Shown: positions 34,270 through 47,515, numbered from the stretch's first letter. The stretch: 64,000 nt of DNA from Helopsaltes ochotensis (GCA_013400155.1 VXBM01000891.1:265347-329346), one strand, 5' to 3'. Numbers and translations are program-made. The notes: a model not told the origin generated them from the sequence alone.

Positions 34270-37200
34270 GTTGCCCAACCCCTGGTCATGCAGGACCCCA
34301 CACTAGAGCTAAAGGACAAAGGAATCTCCAGAAAGCTTGGGCAAGGAGCAGGAGCAGCTGGGGTCTGAAGGCACTGCCGGTTTGCACCACAGGGTGTTGT
34401 GTCCTGTTCCAGACCCCCAAGCCAGCAGAGTGGCAGCAAGAGGAGGTGGCATGAAAACCCTATCCTAGAGAGGGTGAAGTGCGTTCTTGCCCTGTGGAAT
34501 ATCGAGTGCTGCATGGCTTCATCTGAGGCGTTCATGTTTCTCTGCTGGGACGGCCGGGAGGGAGGAATGCAGCTTGTGTTTCACCCAGGAACGTGGCGGG
34601 CTTGGCCACGCTCTGGCTTCTGCCGCTGGGGGAAGGCCCGTACCTGCTGGTGGGCGCCGGGGCTGGGACAGCAACCTGCCCCTGTCTCCAACAAAGGAGA
34701 CTGTGTTCTGGCTAATTCCCCATTCAGTGCCCTGGTCAGCCCCGAAATGCCATCGAGAAGATTGGCCTCGCCAGGGAGAGGTCACGACTACAAAGGGGCA
34801 GAGGCAAGGGAGAAGGAGCGGGCTCGACGGGATTTGTCTGAGTGCTGCACATCAAGGGCCCGGTCCCCCCGTGCTTCCCACGCTCTTTGTGTTGCATTCC
34901 CGAAAGGAATACGGTGCAGGAGGGTGGTGTGAGTCCAGTGACGTGGCCTGGAACAGCAGTGGCGTGAGCAGGGCTCCTCTTGCTCTGCCTCCTCCAAGCC
35001 GGCAGGGAAAGCTCTCAGTGGAGGAGGGAAAAGCCACATTTAATAAAGGAGATTATTGTAATTATGTTGCAATGGTGCTTGGGTCTTACATGTAGTATGA
35101 GTTTCACTGAGAGAGACTTCAAAACGCTGCTGGGTAAGTGCTGCTGGGCTCCTGTAGCAGGTGGGGAAACTGAGGCACACGGGTTTGGTCCTTGCTGGAG
35201 GTGAGGAAACAGCTCAGTGCTGGAGATGGAGGCAGGTTTTCTGCCTTTGTCAGCCCTAGAGAGCAGCCCAGGCACTGCGAGAGCCAGAGCTGTCCCACTG
35301 CTGTGTGACCCAGCACAAAGCTCGGGTGCTTGAGGTGAGATTTTGGTGTTCAGACCTGAACTTTAACATTTCGGTTCCCGGTAGCTGCCGAGTGCTCTCT
35401 CCTGGCAGAGCCCTTGCTGCAGTGCACAGGGATTCGTGCAGCCCCTTCAGCGATATTCCCAAGCCATATGCCGTGGCAAAGCTCTGTATCCAGGCTGGGT
35501 TTGCAGGGAGCTTTTGGTGCCTGGCAGAAAGCCCTGGCTGAGATCTGAGCACCTCTGAGCTAAATCCAGTGAAATTCTCGCTTCTTCTGGGGCTGGACCC
35601 ACACTCGTGCAGGATTTCCCCCCCGGTTTTATGGGCTTGCTTGGATTTTATTGAAAACATAATGACTGCAAAAGGGCAGTCACCAAGGTCTCCTGGAGCA
35701 GGCGGTGGCTTTCTAAGGGGCCGGGAATCGGCCCCACCTTCCAGAGCAAATAAACATATGGATCACAGAGTGCAGGTGGAGGGGGAAGTTAAAGGAGGGA
35801 AAAAGGACTTATCTGGCATCTCCTGCCTGGGGTGGGTTTGGGTCTTCCACCCTGAATTTCACCAAAGCTTGCTGAGGTTTTTCCTGCTCTGAGTCAACAG
35901 GGAGACCTGAGGCCAGACAGATCAGTCCTCTGAGCTGGAAGATCTCTACCTGCTGCTCTCCTGACAAAGAAACCATCTGTGCTGCTTGCTGCTAGCTGGA
36001 TCACTGCTTCTAAATTTGATCCTGGACTATGGAAAAACTTGTCAACTCCTGAAGCAGCTGGCTGGAGGAGCTGGTTGGCAGCCTGCAGCAGCAGGGAGCG
36101 GTGTCCAGCGCGCATCATGTTTTGGCATGTCCACCTCCCTTTCGAGCTGCCTTGGAAGGCTTCCCGGGATATTAGCTCTTTATGGAAAAGAAAAAAAAGG
36201 AAAAGGAAAAGAAAAAAGGCAAACCCCAGTGGCTGCACTGCAGCACATCCATAACCATCTCCCTGCAGTTCACGGGAGCAGGCGAGCAGCCACGGCACCG
36301 CGTCGCAGCTCGGCGCACTCACCCTGGATTTCATCCAGCCCGTGCTTTCCTGCTCAGCCATGATTATCCCTCTCTGTCTTTTGCAAACACCTTTAAAAAG
36401 AAGTGCTCTGACAGCAAAATTACTGGAGCAGGCTTCTAGGAAAGCCTGCAGTGCACGGTGCCTTGGGGAGCCCCATGGCCTTACAGGGCAGGCAGCCTCG
36501 AGCGCCGGGAAGCCAGACCTCAGTCGAGATTTCTGTGTGTGCCAGGTCTTCTGAAGAGAGTGTAGTGGTCTGTTCTTCTACCCCGTATCTGATGCAGCTG
36601 ATTGCACACTTTATCTCGCAGGTGAATCGCAGGAAATCAAAGCCATGGCTTGGGCTCAGTGGATCCAGATGTTGGCGCTGGCAACCGCTGACTGGAGCTG
36701 GGGTTTTTTGAGGCTTTTTGAGCCTGGTCCCGTTGTCAGGCCGGCTTTCCGCCTCTTTGCTTCTAGTGTCAGCTCCCAGGGAGGCATCAGAGAGGTGACA
36801 GGGCTGCCTGGCAGGAAGGGGGGTGCTGTCTGGGGGCCGTGGCAGTGTGAGGGACGAGGCACAGGGACGTGTCCCTGCCTGGCCCCGCGCTGACCACGCT
36901 CGGGTGGCTGCAGCCCCAGCAGCCCGTGGGCACTCCAGAGAGCTGCGTGACAAAGCTCCTGACGGGAGAGCAGCCCTGACCTCCGTGACCAAACCAAGTG
37001 TTTGTTTCTATTTCGGGCTGCTGCTCTTTTTTTAACCTTTTGACAGAGGAGATCTGCTAATCTGTGGTAAATAAGGATTTTTCTCCAGTCCGTGAGCATG
37101 TTGGTAAAACATCCGTGTGCGTATGACTTCGCTCTGCTGACGCCTCAAATATTTTAGTGTGCATTTTAGTGCTGTTTGCTGAATGAAGTGGGCGTTTGCA

Positions 37201-40200
37201 AAAGATGTCAACATTGGAGTGGAGTTTGCCAATGGTGATGTGGTCATGGCTCACGGGGAAGCCAAATGTACTGTGCAAATACAGAAGAAGTGCTGATATC
37301 AGTGACCTTTCCTGTGTGATAGGAATTCTACACTATCACATCTGAGGTGAATGGAGAAGGGACCTCCATCCATCCATTCATCTGTCCTCGGGACTTTCCC
37401 TCTTCTCTCACCTCTAGTACCAATTTCCTTGTGCCAAACACAGGAAAATATTCCATAGAGATGTTTGCTCTGGGAAAAAAACGTGCTGGTGACTGAAGTG
37501 AGCAGCAGGATACACCAGGGTACTGAAGGCATTTGAGAAACATGTAAAGCAAAATCTGTGTTTGAAAGTTAAAATTTGAGATTTAAATTGGATTTGAAAT
37601 TAAAGTGGGCAACAGAGTTCAGCATTTTTTATTCAGCCTCTCCCAGTGTGTCTGGAATAAATTGGGAGGGAGAGGGGAAATAAGTGCCTTTCAATAAAAG
37701 GAGGGTTGCTGAATATAATCAGCGTAGTCATATTTAGGGAGCACCCTGGGGACGTGTAATTGGAAGGTAAGATAGCCCTGTATATAATGCTGTGGTAGGC
37801 TGTCAGCAAGTGGCTGTGTTCCAGACAGACGTCCAAGACATTTTCTTCGGAGTGTGAGCCAGTGCTCAGTTTGGGGAGGACAAGCTGTGGCGATATTAGC
37901 TTTTTATTATGTCCTGCTCTGCAGAGAATCCAGCGCCTCGGAGAGGATATTTAAGAATGCATTTACATCTTGCTTTGCTCTGGGTTTTTCCCACAAAGCA
38001 CTTCAGCTGGTGTAAATGCGTAAGGGCAGCGAGCAGGTCCAGGTCTGGGGGCTGATTTTGGTTCTGCTGGAAGGGCAGCCTGGGGGGGTTACCTGAGGGG
38101 CAGCCCTGGGTGGGAGATGGTCTGTGCAGTGCTGCGAGTGCAGATGTACAAATAAACACGCACGAAGGAGGTGCCCCCTGGGCTCATGTGAGTCGGTGAA
38201 CTTGACAAACAGATGCTTGTTAAGAGGGTCAAATCCACAGGTCGCAGCAGTGCCCCCCCCTGTGAGTAGTTTCCTCTTTAGCAGCTGAGCCCATCACCTG
38301 TGTTCGGGGTTTGAGTTTCACACCTCTGCCAAGCTGGACATTTCCTGGCTCTTTGTAAGCAGGAAATCTCTCCTTTCCGTTTTTCTGCACTAGCAGAGAT
38401 ATGTGATGATGTGCATGAGCCTCTAATTGGCTCCGTGGATTATGTGTGCTGCACACAGCCCGCGAGCCTGACCCGGGATCCCCCATCCATCTGCAGCTCA
38501 GGGGAACAGGAACTTGAGAGATCTTTGCACAATGCAGATATTCAATGGGTGTAATATTGCAGGAACCCCAGCTCAGCTTAAATTGCCAGTGCTGAACTCT
38601 GAGTCCGCATTTATCAGCTTTCTTCTTTATGAATCACTTGCCAAGCTCATATTTGACTCTAAAAATGTTACTAAAATTCATTCATCTCTGGCTGTACTGC
38701 ATTTCTTTGCAGGTCAGACACCAGGTCCTAAGTGGGATCTGATACTGATTCAAAACACATTGAGGTTTTTCATCCAAATCCTTTTCTTTAAGTGCACTGT
38801 GGCAAATCTGGAAGTTTAATATATTTGAGGAGAAAAATAACTTTTCTTCCCCCTTTTTCTTTTAGTCTTGCGGATAGTCTTACCCTGTAAAATGTGTTGC
38901 AAAAGTAGGAAGTGTATCTGCACACATGATAATTTCTGCTGAATGGGGGGGGTTGTGTTTATTGTGAGGCTGTCCTGGGATGAATGAATGAGTATCAAAC
39001 CATGTAATACAAGTATCTGGGGTTACTGTGAGTCAGTGAACTTCAATTGCAGCATAGGTAACACCTCAGGCCCTCTCTTCCAATAGGAAAAAGAATTTCA
39101 CAGGGCAAAATCAGGAGAGTCTGTCGACCAATGAACGTGTGCTTTGGGAGTGAGTCACATTCATAAAGAGTTTCAAGTTTGTGGTCTGGCAGATCTAGGG
39201 AGATGATTAAACCCACATAAAAGACCTTTATTAATACAGTTTCTATAGTTCTGCACCAATGTTAGTGCAGATGGAGCAAGAGAAGAAGGACGGAGGGGGG
39301 GAATTACTTACCCATGCTGGCAGCGTGAGTCACTGCCACGCTGGGTGAAACACAATCCTGGTGCTCCGTGGGCTCTGCACACACTCTTATCTCAGAATTC
39401 CTATCTGGGACACAGACAGAAGCTTTGGTACCTGCAGTGATTGGCCCACAGGGTTTTTAGCTGCAGTGTGTGCCCTGGGTTGCTTTGAAGCAGGTCTCAC
39501 CTCCTGCTCCCTGGTGCCCACTGCCCCAGCAGTGCTGCCTGGCAGGGACGGTGACCCCGGGACCCCATCCCTGCTCAGCACTGGGACAAAACAGAGGGGC
39601 AGGTCAGCCCCAAAGCTCATCCAGGGTTTTCCTGCAGTGGTACCCACCTCTGCACGGACTCCTGACAGGATGCTTCTTGGCCCTCTTCCCACCACCGGGA
39701 CCAGTTCACAGATTTATGCAATCCTTGTCCTGGGTTTGGAATAATTTGTCTTCATTTTTAACACTGATATGATTTCTTCCTAACGTTTCTACGCCTGGAA
39801 GTTTTCTGTTAAAGAAAATGTTTCTCATTATCAGCTGTGAGATTGCCAGGTCTGGGAAATATTTCTGGTTTGTATTACTGTCCTGGTGTACATGAGACAT
39901 CCCAGAACCAAAGATGATGAGATCCCTGTTTTATCTGTAAGAACAAGATGTTACCGGGTGCCGGGGGCGGCAGTCTCATCCAAAATCGTGCAGTCTGTCA
40001 TTAGACCTTCTTCCCCCTCGGGCACCCAGCACGGGCATGCCTGGGGAGCCTGTCCCTGCAGCCCTGCCACCCTCCCCACCTGCCCAGCCCACTGCAGGAG
40101 AAAAAGGGGTCTGGTTCTGACACACCTTTGGTGCTGCAGCAGCAGCTGACAGGGAAAGTGCAGGAGTGATGATGGGGAGGGGGGGAAGAGGGGCACTTTA

Positions 40201-41740
40201 CGGAATGACAGCCTCCAGACATCAGATCAGAAGTGGGTTTGTGGTGAAGGAGAGAGGCACAGAGAGAGCTGGGCTGAACCAGGGGACTTCTGGGGTGGGA
40301 GCTGCCGCCTTTATCTTGGGGAAAACCGCTGGAGACAATTTCCCAATAGAACGTGATGAGGACTTTGTCAGGGAGTGAAATAATTTAGCAAGGTTTGTGC
40401 TGCCCCTGTATGCTTTCAAGGGGCTGTAAAACAGATTTTCTCAGCAGTGTCTGTTCAGGTCTTTCAGGTGGGTCCTTCTCTCCCTGAGGTGGGTCTCCAG
40501 AAGGCAGAGATGTCTGCGGCTCTCACACACTCCTGTTAGAGCTGTGTGTAGGACAACCTTCCTCTGATCTACTAACAACTCTTGCCTTTGCCTGAAATCA
40601 GCGTTTTTCCCCCAGTCCGACCCATCCTGAGGAGCACAGGGAGATGCCACAGGGCGCTGGGCCCTTGCATGGGTGGCGGAAATGTGTCCTCTCCAGCTGC
40701 TCACCCTGCTCAGGGGCTCCTCAAGGAGATGCAGTAACTTTGCTTTCACATTCCATCCTCTGGGGCAGGATGGAAAAGGACCCATTTGTCACCCTCCCCA
40801 CAGCCTGCTCTGCCAGGCCAGCTGTTTTGCCAGGGACAGGAGCAGATCCCAGCTCAGGCCACATTATTCCTACCCGAGTACACCCTGCAATTTTCTGCCT
40901 AGATAAATAATCCCACACCTGCCTCAGGAAGGGCAGTCCCAGACTGAACTAAATATTTCTGCAAGCAAATACTGCTCTAGTATTTTTGGCATGAAGCTTA
41001 ATAAATAAACAAATTTGCTGTTCCTCAGGATCACGTCCACCTCTCCTCTGCGGCTGTGCCAGGCTGGATGGTACCCTGAGCTTTACCAACACTGAACTAA
41101 GTAATTTCCCATCACATTTACGTATTGAGAAGGATCCTCTCAGCTCTCTAGCTTCCTGCTGAAGAATCAAAGCGTGGCTGGTCTCAGCCATACCTGCTGG
41201 CTTCTACGCTTTTTTAGAACGCTTTTTTCTACACCTTTTTTTTCATCTGGAAAGGAACTAGAAAATAATTTTCCCAGATCTTCCTTAGAGGTAGAGTTGG
41301 TGGCAATGATTGCTCATGGCTCTGCTCCAAAGAATGGAGCAACCCAGCTCATTCCACATCCAAGTGGAGCTCTGTGCTGGTATCCTTCCAGGTACGTGTT
41401 CTCCTCCCTGGGCTGGGGGTCACCTGCATGAGGAGCTCCTTGGAGGGGCCAGATTGGTTGATGCAGCTCATCATCAAAGCAAATGATGCGTCCAACCCTG
41501 CTGCAAAGCACCTGGGTGGAGGAAGCCCTCTCTAATTACTGCTTGTGAGTAATAACAGCAGTATTTGTGCTGAGCATGCTCTGCTCCGAAGGCATCGCTG
41601 CGGCCGGGGCTGCTCCTTGTGTGCTGAGGGGAGAGGAAAAGGGGGAGCAAATCAGCCCATGACAGCTTCCCTGTGTGGCTGGGGCGGCTGGGAGGGCTTA
41701 TCCAGGCACGGATCAGCCAGTAGGTTGAGCCAATCCCCCA

Positions 41741-41783
41741 TTATTTATATTATTTATATTTATTATATTTATTATATTTATAC
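41741..41783. repeat. AT-rich (TTATA/TTTATA)n low-complexity tract
   Basis: Imperfect ttatttata/ttatattta units over about 43 bases. Confidence 0.9.
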
Positions 41784-41852
41784 TCTGCACACTGGACAGT
41801 GAGGGCGTGAGGCAGGGCCTGGCTGTTGTGTGTAGGGCAGGCAGGAAAGGCC

Positions 41853-41924
41853 CCAGGGACTGGGAATGACCCAGGGGTTGGGGATGATCCAGGGGCTGGG
41901 GACGATCCAGGGGCTGGGAATGAC
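41853..41924. repeat. 18-bp minisatellite, 4 units
   Basis: Four imperfect units of the form ccaggggctggggatgat (41853, 41871, 41889, 41907). The 18-bp period keeps frame, so short proline/glycine-rich open frames appear on both strands; they are not evidence of a gene. Confidence 0.9.
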
Positions 41925-42034
41925 CACCAGGCACAGCAGGACCTCCCTGGGGAACACCTCATCCTTTGGACAGATCACTCCCCAGGGCTAAAAGAAGCAT
42001 GTACCTGAGCTGCTGTGTCCAAGGGAAGGAAAGG

Positions 42035-42446
42035 ATTGCCCAGAGGGGTGGTGGATGCCTCATCCTTGGAAACAGAATACCAGAATCACGTGGAATGCAA
42101 AAGCCCTCAGAGTCCAGGCTGTGCCCGACCCCCACCTTTTCACCTAGCCCAGAGCAGTGAATGCCACATCCAGTAATTTCTTGGACACCTCCAGGGATGG
42201 GCACTCCAACACCTCCCCGGGCAGCCCCTTCCAGGGTTAAATCACCCTTTCTGCAAAGAAATCCCTCTGAATGTTCAACCTGATCTTCCCCCGGTGCAGT
42301 TTGAGACTGTGAAACACTCAAGTCCAGGTTGGACAATGCTTGGAGCCACCTGGAACAGTGGAAAATGTCCCTGCCCATGGCAGGGGGTGGAATGAGATGG
42401 GATTTAAGGGCCCTTCCAGGCCAAACCATCCTGTGACCCTGTGAAG
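42035..42446 (+). mobile_element. CR1 LINE 3' end (outer element of a nested pair)
   Basis: The + strand CR1 is split: attgcccagaggggtgg..tccttggaaaca (42035-42074), then after the insertion ctcaagtccaggttgg..ccaaaccatcctgtgaccctg (42317-42446). Joined, the halves match the continuous CR1 3' end, so the inner element arrived later. Confidence 0.85.
42075..42310 (-). mobile_element. CR1 LINE 3' fragment inserted in another CR1
   Basis: Antisense CR1 of an older-looking subfamily: cagaatcacgtggaatg, acacctccagggatgggcac, aacacctccccgggcagc, cagtttgagactgt. It is flanked by gaaaca on both sides (42069-42074, 42311-42316), consistent with a 6-bp target duplication. Confidence 0.85.
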
Positions 42447-44765
42447 GAGGGCTGAGGCACCCCGCCAAGCCCCACAGGATGGGGAGGGTCCACGAGCCAA
42501 ATGTGCCATTTGGGAGACAGGGCCTGCCTGCCCCAAGCCAGAACAAGCCGAGTTTCACCCAGCAGGTTGTTGCTGTTTGCATAAGGTGGGTGTTATGGGA
42601 ATGTACCTGGTGCCATTAAAGCATCCTGCCCGGCAAGCTGGGAAAGGCTGCTGAGGTCCCCGCTGCCTCTCCAGATCTTTAACTGGAGTTTATCTCCAGA
42701 TCTTTGACTTTATCGTTGCACAAGTATTTAAAAGAAAACCCCACTATGAAAGCTTTCCCTAAGTAAATTCTGCTAAACTAAGTGATTTCTTTTTTCCTGG
42801 TGAATTTACGCTGCTGACAGACAGAGAGAAATTTCTCACTGCAGAGAAATTTTCAGGGTTTCATCTTCTGAGAAGGTTTCGGGGCCCTCATTTGAGAGGG
42901 GGATTTTTGCAGAGCCAATTCAGCAGATATGGTCATGCTATGCAGTGACAGAAGAGGCTTTCAAAAAGGGCTGAGACACTTCTCATTTCCTTGAAATGTT
43001 AGCTGGGGAATTCGCTTTGCTGCCTTCAGCTGCTGCTTTTCAAAGGAAATCCCCAGTGCAACACCATATCAGTAAAACACAAAAAAAAAAAAAGGAAAAA
43101 AAAAAAGAAAAAAAAGAAAAATCTCTCCTGGGCCCTAGTCCCATGCCTGGACAGTTTGCTGTGGGCTGTGTGAGATGTGTGGCCTTGAGGAGAACCAGTC
43201 TTCCACATGCGTGTTCAGAAAACACATTTTTAAGAGCCTATTAATGTAATTTAGTTTTGCTGATTGAAGCCTATTAAAACCCAAACTTTAGTTTCTTGCC
43301 ATTATGAGGAAATCCACATCCTCACTCTTGACTTTTCCTCCTTTTTCCTTTTTTTTCCCCCTCTCTACACAAGTCTTTGTAGATGGACCATGTTTATGGG
43401 TAGATGCTTTTTTGCTCTTCAGCTGTAGATGATGTTCATGGCCTGACAATACAAAATTTTCCATTCTAATGATCTGCCTTAGAATTATTCCATTGTCTGA
43501 TTAGAAACTCTGTAGCCTCATCTTCAATTAACGTGGCACCAGTGGCTAATACTTTCGTTAAAACAGACACTTTGCAATTATTTCCTACCCCAAAAGTTAG
43601 AAAATTGATTAATGTTGATACTTTGAAGATGCAGAACCATTTTTGTGGGTGCTGGTGCTATTATTCTCAGATTTTATGTAGTTAGGAGAATTTAGTCTTT
43701 ATTAAAAAAAAAAAAACACAAAACCACCAAAATCTGGAAAAAAGTTATTTTGATCTCGATTTGTTGGCCAGTTATTTTCCAGAGGAGTAACTGCAGCATG
43801 ATAGACTTGAAAAGAGAAATTGAAAATGTTCCTTCCCCATAGTTCCTTCTGTTTTTTTCTGATTATATTATGGAAAAATACAGCGGAATGAGGACTTCCG
43901 GAGCTGTGGAGAAGGCAATTCATTGTAGTAGTCCTTAGAGGTCTTGAACTTGGCCAGGATCCAGTTCTAGAACAACTGGAGTGGTCCCTCCTCACCTCTG
44001 TCTTTTAGAGGCATTTCAATTTTGTGTCAGCTTCAGCCTTGCCTCTCTCTCTCTCATTAAATTAAATGAAAGTTAATTACTTCCCTACCTCTCCTTCCCA
44101 GCACAGAAAGCTGTTTGAAGTCACCTGGCTTGTTTGAAATCCTGGATTCAGGGAGGCTTGTTCACCTTTTCACTCCCGAGCTGCTTGACCACTGTCTTCC
44201 CCCAGCACCCACTAGAAACAGCTTTAGGTTTTATGCTGGGGACAGTTCGATTTTTCCTCTAAGAACAGAAGCCCAAAGGCTAAATTTTTAAAGAAACCAC
44301 AGAACACCATGAACCTGAGAGGGTGTTAGGAGTGAAGGGGAGCGAGTCACCCCTGACTCAATTTATTTTGCCCTCACAGGGGGTGCCAGCCTGCTTTGGA
44401 CATGCACGGCTCAGCTCACGTGTGGTTCCACCCCTTGGCTGTGCTTCCAGTTCGTAGAGATGCATAAAGGGAAACAGAGGTGCCTTCTTTACTGATTTTG
44501 GTGCCTGGAAAGTGATTGTGAAGGCTCCTTGGGCGTTCTTCCAGCTCTGCTGGAGGGATAGGCTGGTGCTGGTGATTTTTAGCACGTGAAGCTGTAATGT
44601 GTGGTTTCTGTGTGGAATGGGAACACCACCGACATCCTGCCCAGGAGGGGAAAACCCCAGCCCCACACAGACCAGATATTCAGAGGTCCTGTACCACCTT
44701 TGTTGAACAAACATGGAATAATTTTGGGGGGTTAGTACATTTTATTACTTTCAGAGGGAATCTCC
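42447..44765. other. Intergenic, no gene seen
   Basis: 2.3 kb, AT-rich between 43.2 and 43.9 kb. It contains an A-rich tract at 43078-43121 and no recognised gene. Confidence 0.6.
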
Positions 44766-45247
44766 AGCAGCACAAGGACCAGGAGCTGCTGCAGCCAGGG
44801 CAGAGGAGGGCACGGAGCTGCTGCCAGGGCTGGAGCCCCTCTGCTCTGGAGCCAGCCTGGCACACCTGGGGCTGCTCAGCCGCACAAGAGAAGGCTCCAG
44901 GGAGAGCTGCCAGCCCTGCCAGGGCCTGAAGGGGCTCCAGGAGAGCTGCAGAGGGGCTGGGGACAAGGCAGGCAGGGACAGCCCCCAGGGAATGGCTTCC
45001 CAGTGCCAGAGGGCAGGGCCAGCTGGGATCTGGGGCAGGAATTGCTGGCTGGGAGGGTGGGCAGGCCCTGGCCCAGGGTGCCCAGAGCAGCTGGGGCTGC
45101 CCCTGGATCCCTGGCAGTGTCCAGGGCCAGGCTGGACAGGGCTTGGAGCAGCCTGGGACAGTGGAAGGTGTCCCTGCCCATGGCAGGGGTGTTAGACCAG
45201 TGTGGACTTTAGGCTTCCTTCCAACCCAAACTGATTCAGAATTCTGT
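44766..45247 (+). mobile_element. CR1 LINE 3' end, young subfamily (copy C)
   Basis: From cagcacaaggaccaggagc through the same long blocks as copies A, B and D to a tail ccttccaacccaaactg..attctgtgg. It lacks a perfect terminal octamer array. 5'-truncated. Confidence 0.93.
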
Positions 45248-46126
45248 GGTAAAATGCCCCAAGCTACTATTTCACTATAGTTTGACTTCCAGAACACATT
45301 GAAAATGTTAACCCATAAAATCACTTTTTTTTTCCCAGTTAAAACTCAAGGAATAATGGAGTAATTCTCTTAAAACTCACTGATTCATGCAGCTTGAATC
45401 CAACTGCTGAAAAAGGAGATTGCAAGGGATGAAGGTATCAGAGAGGAAGGGTTTTATTGAACATGAATCTCTGGAGAGAATGGAATGATTTGGAAATGGA
45501 GCAGTGACATCTCTGTGTTGCCCAGTCCCATTCTGGCCTCTTACCCCAACCAGTAAACAGAAAAGGTGAGGGGTAGGTTACAGCCCTGAGATGTGGTTGT
45601 TGAGTTGAAGACTAACGGATTTTTCTGGGCAGGAAATGAGGAATAGGCCCAACAGGTGACATCCTGAGAGCATGTTGCTTCCTGGAGCTGCACGTGAAAA
45701 TGCAATGTTCTTCTCTCTGTGATAAATTAGGTATTTCTGCCTAAAATTGTCTGTTGGAGCTTGGTGGAGCTGAGAGGCCTTTTGTGGGATAGATGTTTCG
45801 CATCAAGACAGATGGCAGGGAGTGAGAAATAGCGTTTAAACGCTGGAAACCAGCTCAGAAGAGTATCAGTGCCACACACAGCGTTAGCTGTTATTGACTG
45901 AACCATTTCAGGCAGGTACTCGGGCCCAGGAGTGTACGGGGGCAGAGGTGGGCAAGGGTGATTTTCTTGCTGAGCAACGTGAAGCACTGCACCTTTCTGA
46001 GGCTCCTGTGCACATCCAACTGTCTTGCTACAGGTCCGTGACATTCCTTGAGTTTTCTGGTCACTGCAGGGACGTTTTTCACTGCCATACCTGGTCAGCA
46101 GCAGCTCATGACCCAGGTGATGTCTG
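45248..46126. other. Intergenic, no gene seen
   Basis: 0.9 kb; nothing recognisable. Confidence 0.6.
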
Positions 46127-46412
46127 ACATGAATCACGGGATTCCCTGAGCTGGAAGGGACCCACCAGGATCATCCAGCCCAGCTCCTGGCCCTGCACAG
46201 ACCCCCAACAATCCCACCCTGTGCATCCCTGGCAGCTCTGTCCAAGCTCTCCTGGAGCTCTGGCAGCCTCGGGGCCGTGCCCATTCCCTGGGGCAGTGCC
46301 CAGCACCCTCTGGGGGAAGAGCCTTTCCCCGATATCCAAACTAAACCTCCCTGGCACAGCTCCAGCCGTTCCCTGGGTGCTGTCCCTCTCACAGGGAGCA
46401 GGGATCAGAGTG
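46127..46412 (-). mobile_element. CR1 LINE 3' fragment, second subfamily
   Basis: Antisense copy closely matching the 16.0-kb element: gaatcacgggattccc, gagctggaagggaccc, catccagcccagctcctgg, ctctggcagcctcggggcc. Confidence 0.9.
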
Positions 46413-47023
46413 GTTCCTCCAGGACCTGTTGTAGACCCTGTTGAAGCCAACCTCAATGCCCAACACAGCAGCATTTTGGGGAGGTAGCACAGCGATTTCA
46501 AGCCCCCATAGCCCAGTTTGAAGAGCCTCCAACCCCAGGGCAGGAGAACACCTTGTTTTGTCTCAGCTCACACTCACACTTTTGTAACTAGACAAGACTG
46601 ATGAAAGGGTACATGAGGCTGAAAAAATAGATTTGCTGTAAAGGGGTGAGATAAAAGAAGAAAAACCAAGAAAATATCTTACTCATTTTATGGTTAGTGA
46701 CACAGATGGTGCTTAGCTGACTCAGCTCTTTGACTGACACATGTTGCTCTTTTTGCTGGAAAGAAGCTGGAATCGCCCTCTCCTTTCTCCAGTTACTAAG
46801 ACAGACCCCACACCTTTGTTTCCTCTCCTCTGGAAGAGGAAGAACATCCAGAAGAAAATCTGTGACCCTTCCCACTAACAAGCCCAAGTTCAAGTCCCCC
46901 TGGTTGTGTGTGTTTGTTCAAAGAAAGCTTCACTCCTTATGCTCTGTGACAGGCTGGTGAGTGTCCTAGGTTACAAAGTAAGATGTGCCCAAAGTCTGTA
47001 TTCTCATCACCATCTTCAAGAGC
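46413..47023. other. Intergenic, no gene seen
   Basis: 0.6 kb; nothing recognisable. Confidence 0.6.
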
Positions 47024-47515
47024 TGTTGAAATCAATGTGGGGCAGAGCTTCCCCCATCTCCTGTTCATGGGCCCATCAATGCCTTGCCCCATGACTCACA
47101 GGTAACTCCCTCCGGGAGGTATCTCTGTTTAATGGGCAATCAAGGACCCACGGCATGACTCAGAGAATGAGATCATCCCATTGTGAGATGCTCCGCCCAG
47201 AGGGAGGAGCCAAGCATTCCCACCTGGATATAATGTGGGATTTGGGATAACACTCTGGCATTTACCCACTGGGTACCCCAGAGGACAGGAGCTACCAGAC
47301 CTTTTCTGTGAGATCACTGCTTCAGCTAGACTGCTTCATCTGGACTGCTACCACCACCCTGACTAACAGGGTGTCAGGTTGTACTCTGACTCTGTCAGTG
47401 GTTTTGCTTTTGTACTATTGCATTTATTTTATTTATTTTACTTCTTTCTTTGCCTCTTATTCAATTGTATTTCTGACTTGGACTCTCTCACTGGGTTTGC
47501 TTTCAAACCAGTACA
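47024..47515 (+). mobile_element. Probable solo LTR of a different family (ERVL-like?)
   Basis: The sequence reads like a passerine LTR. It has a U3-like part with gatgctccgcccagagg and a TATA-like cctggatataatgtggg near 47.23 kb, then a T-rich part (tgcatttattttatttatt), and an end at tttcaaaccagtaca. I resemble it to finch ERVL-type LTRs from memory only. No clean target duplication was found, so the 5' limit (tgttgaaatc) is a guess. Confidence 0.45.

Larger units (their letters stand above)
34276..42030. other. Intergenic, 7.8 kb, no gene seen
   Basis: The longest stretch here without a recognised interspersed repeat. Local CpG-richer patches occur near 34.55-34.90, 36.25-36.35 and 36.83-36.95 kb. 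Open frames of 150-200 codons in these patches (for example 34487-35095) have no recognisable domain. Two small tandem repeats near 41.8 kb are listed separately. Confidence 0.6.

Noticed and set aside
34487..35095. 202-codon open frame in a CpG-richer patch
   Set aside because: Composition-driven (Arg/Gly/Ser-rich); no domain, start context or conservation evidence available.
41959..42582. 207-codon minus-strand open frame
   Set aside because: Runs through the nested CR1 pair at 42.0-42.4 kb.
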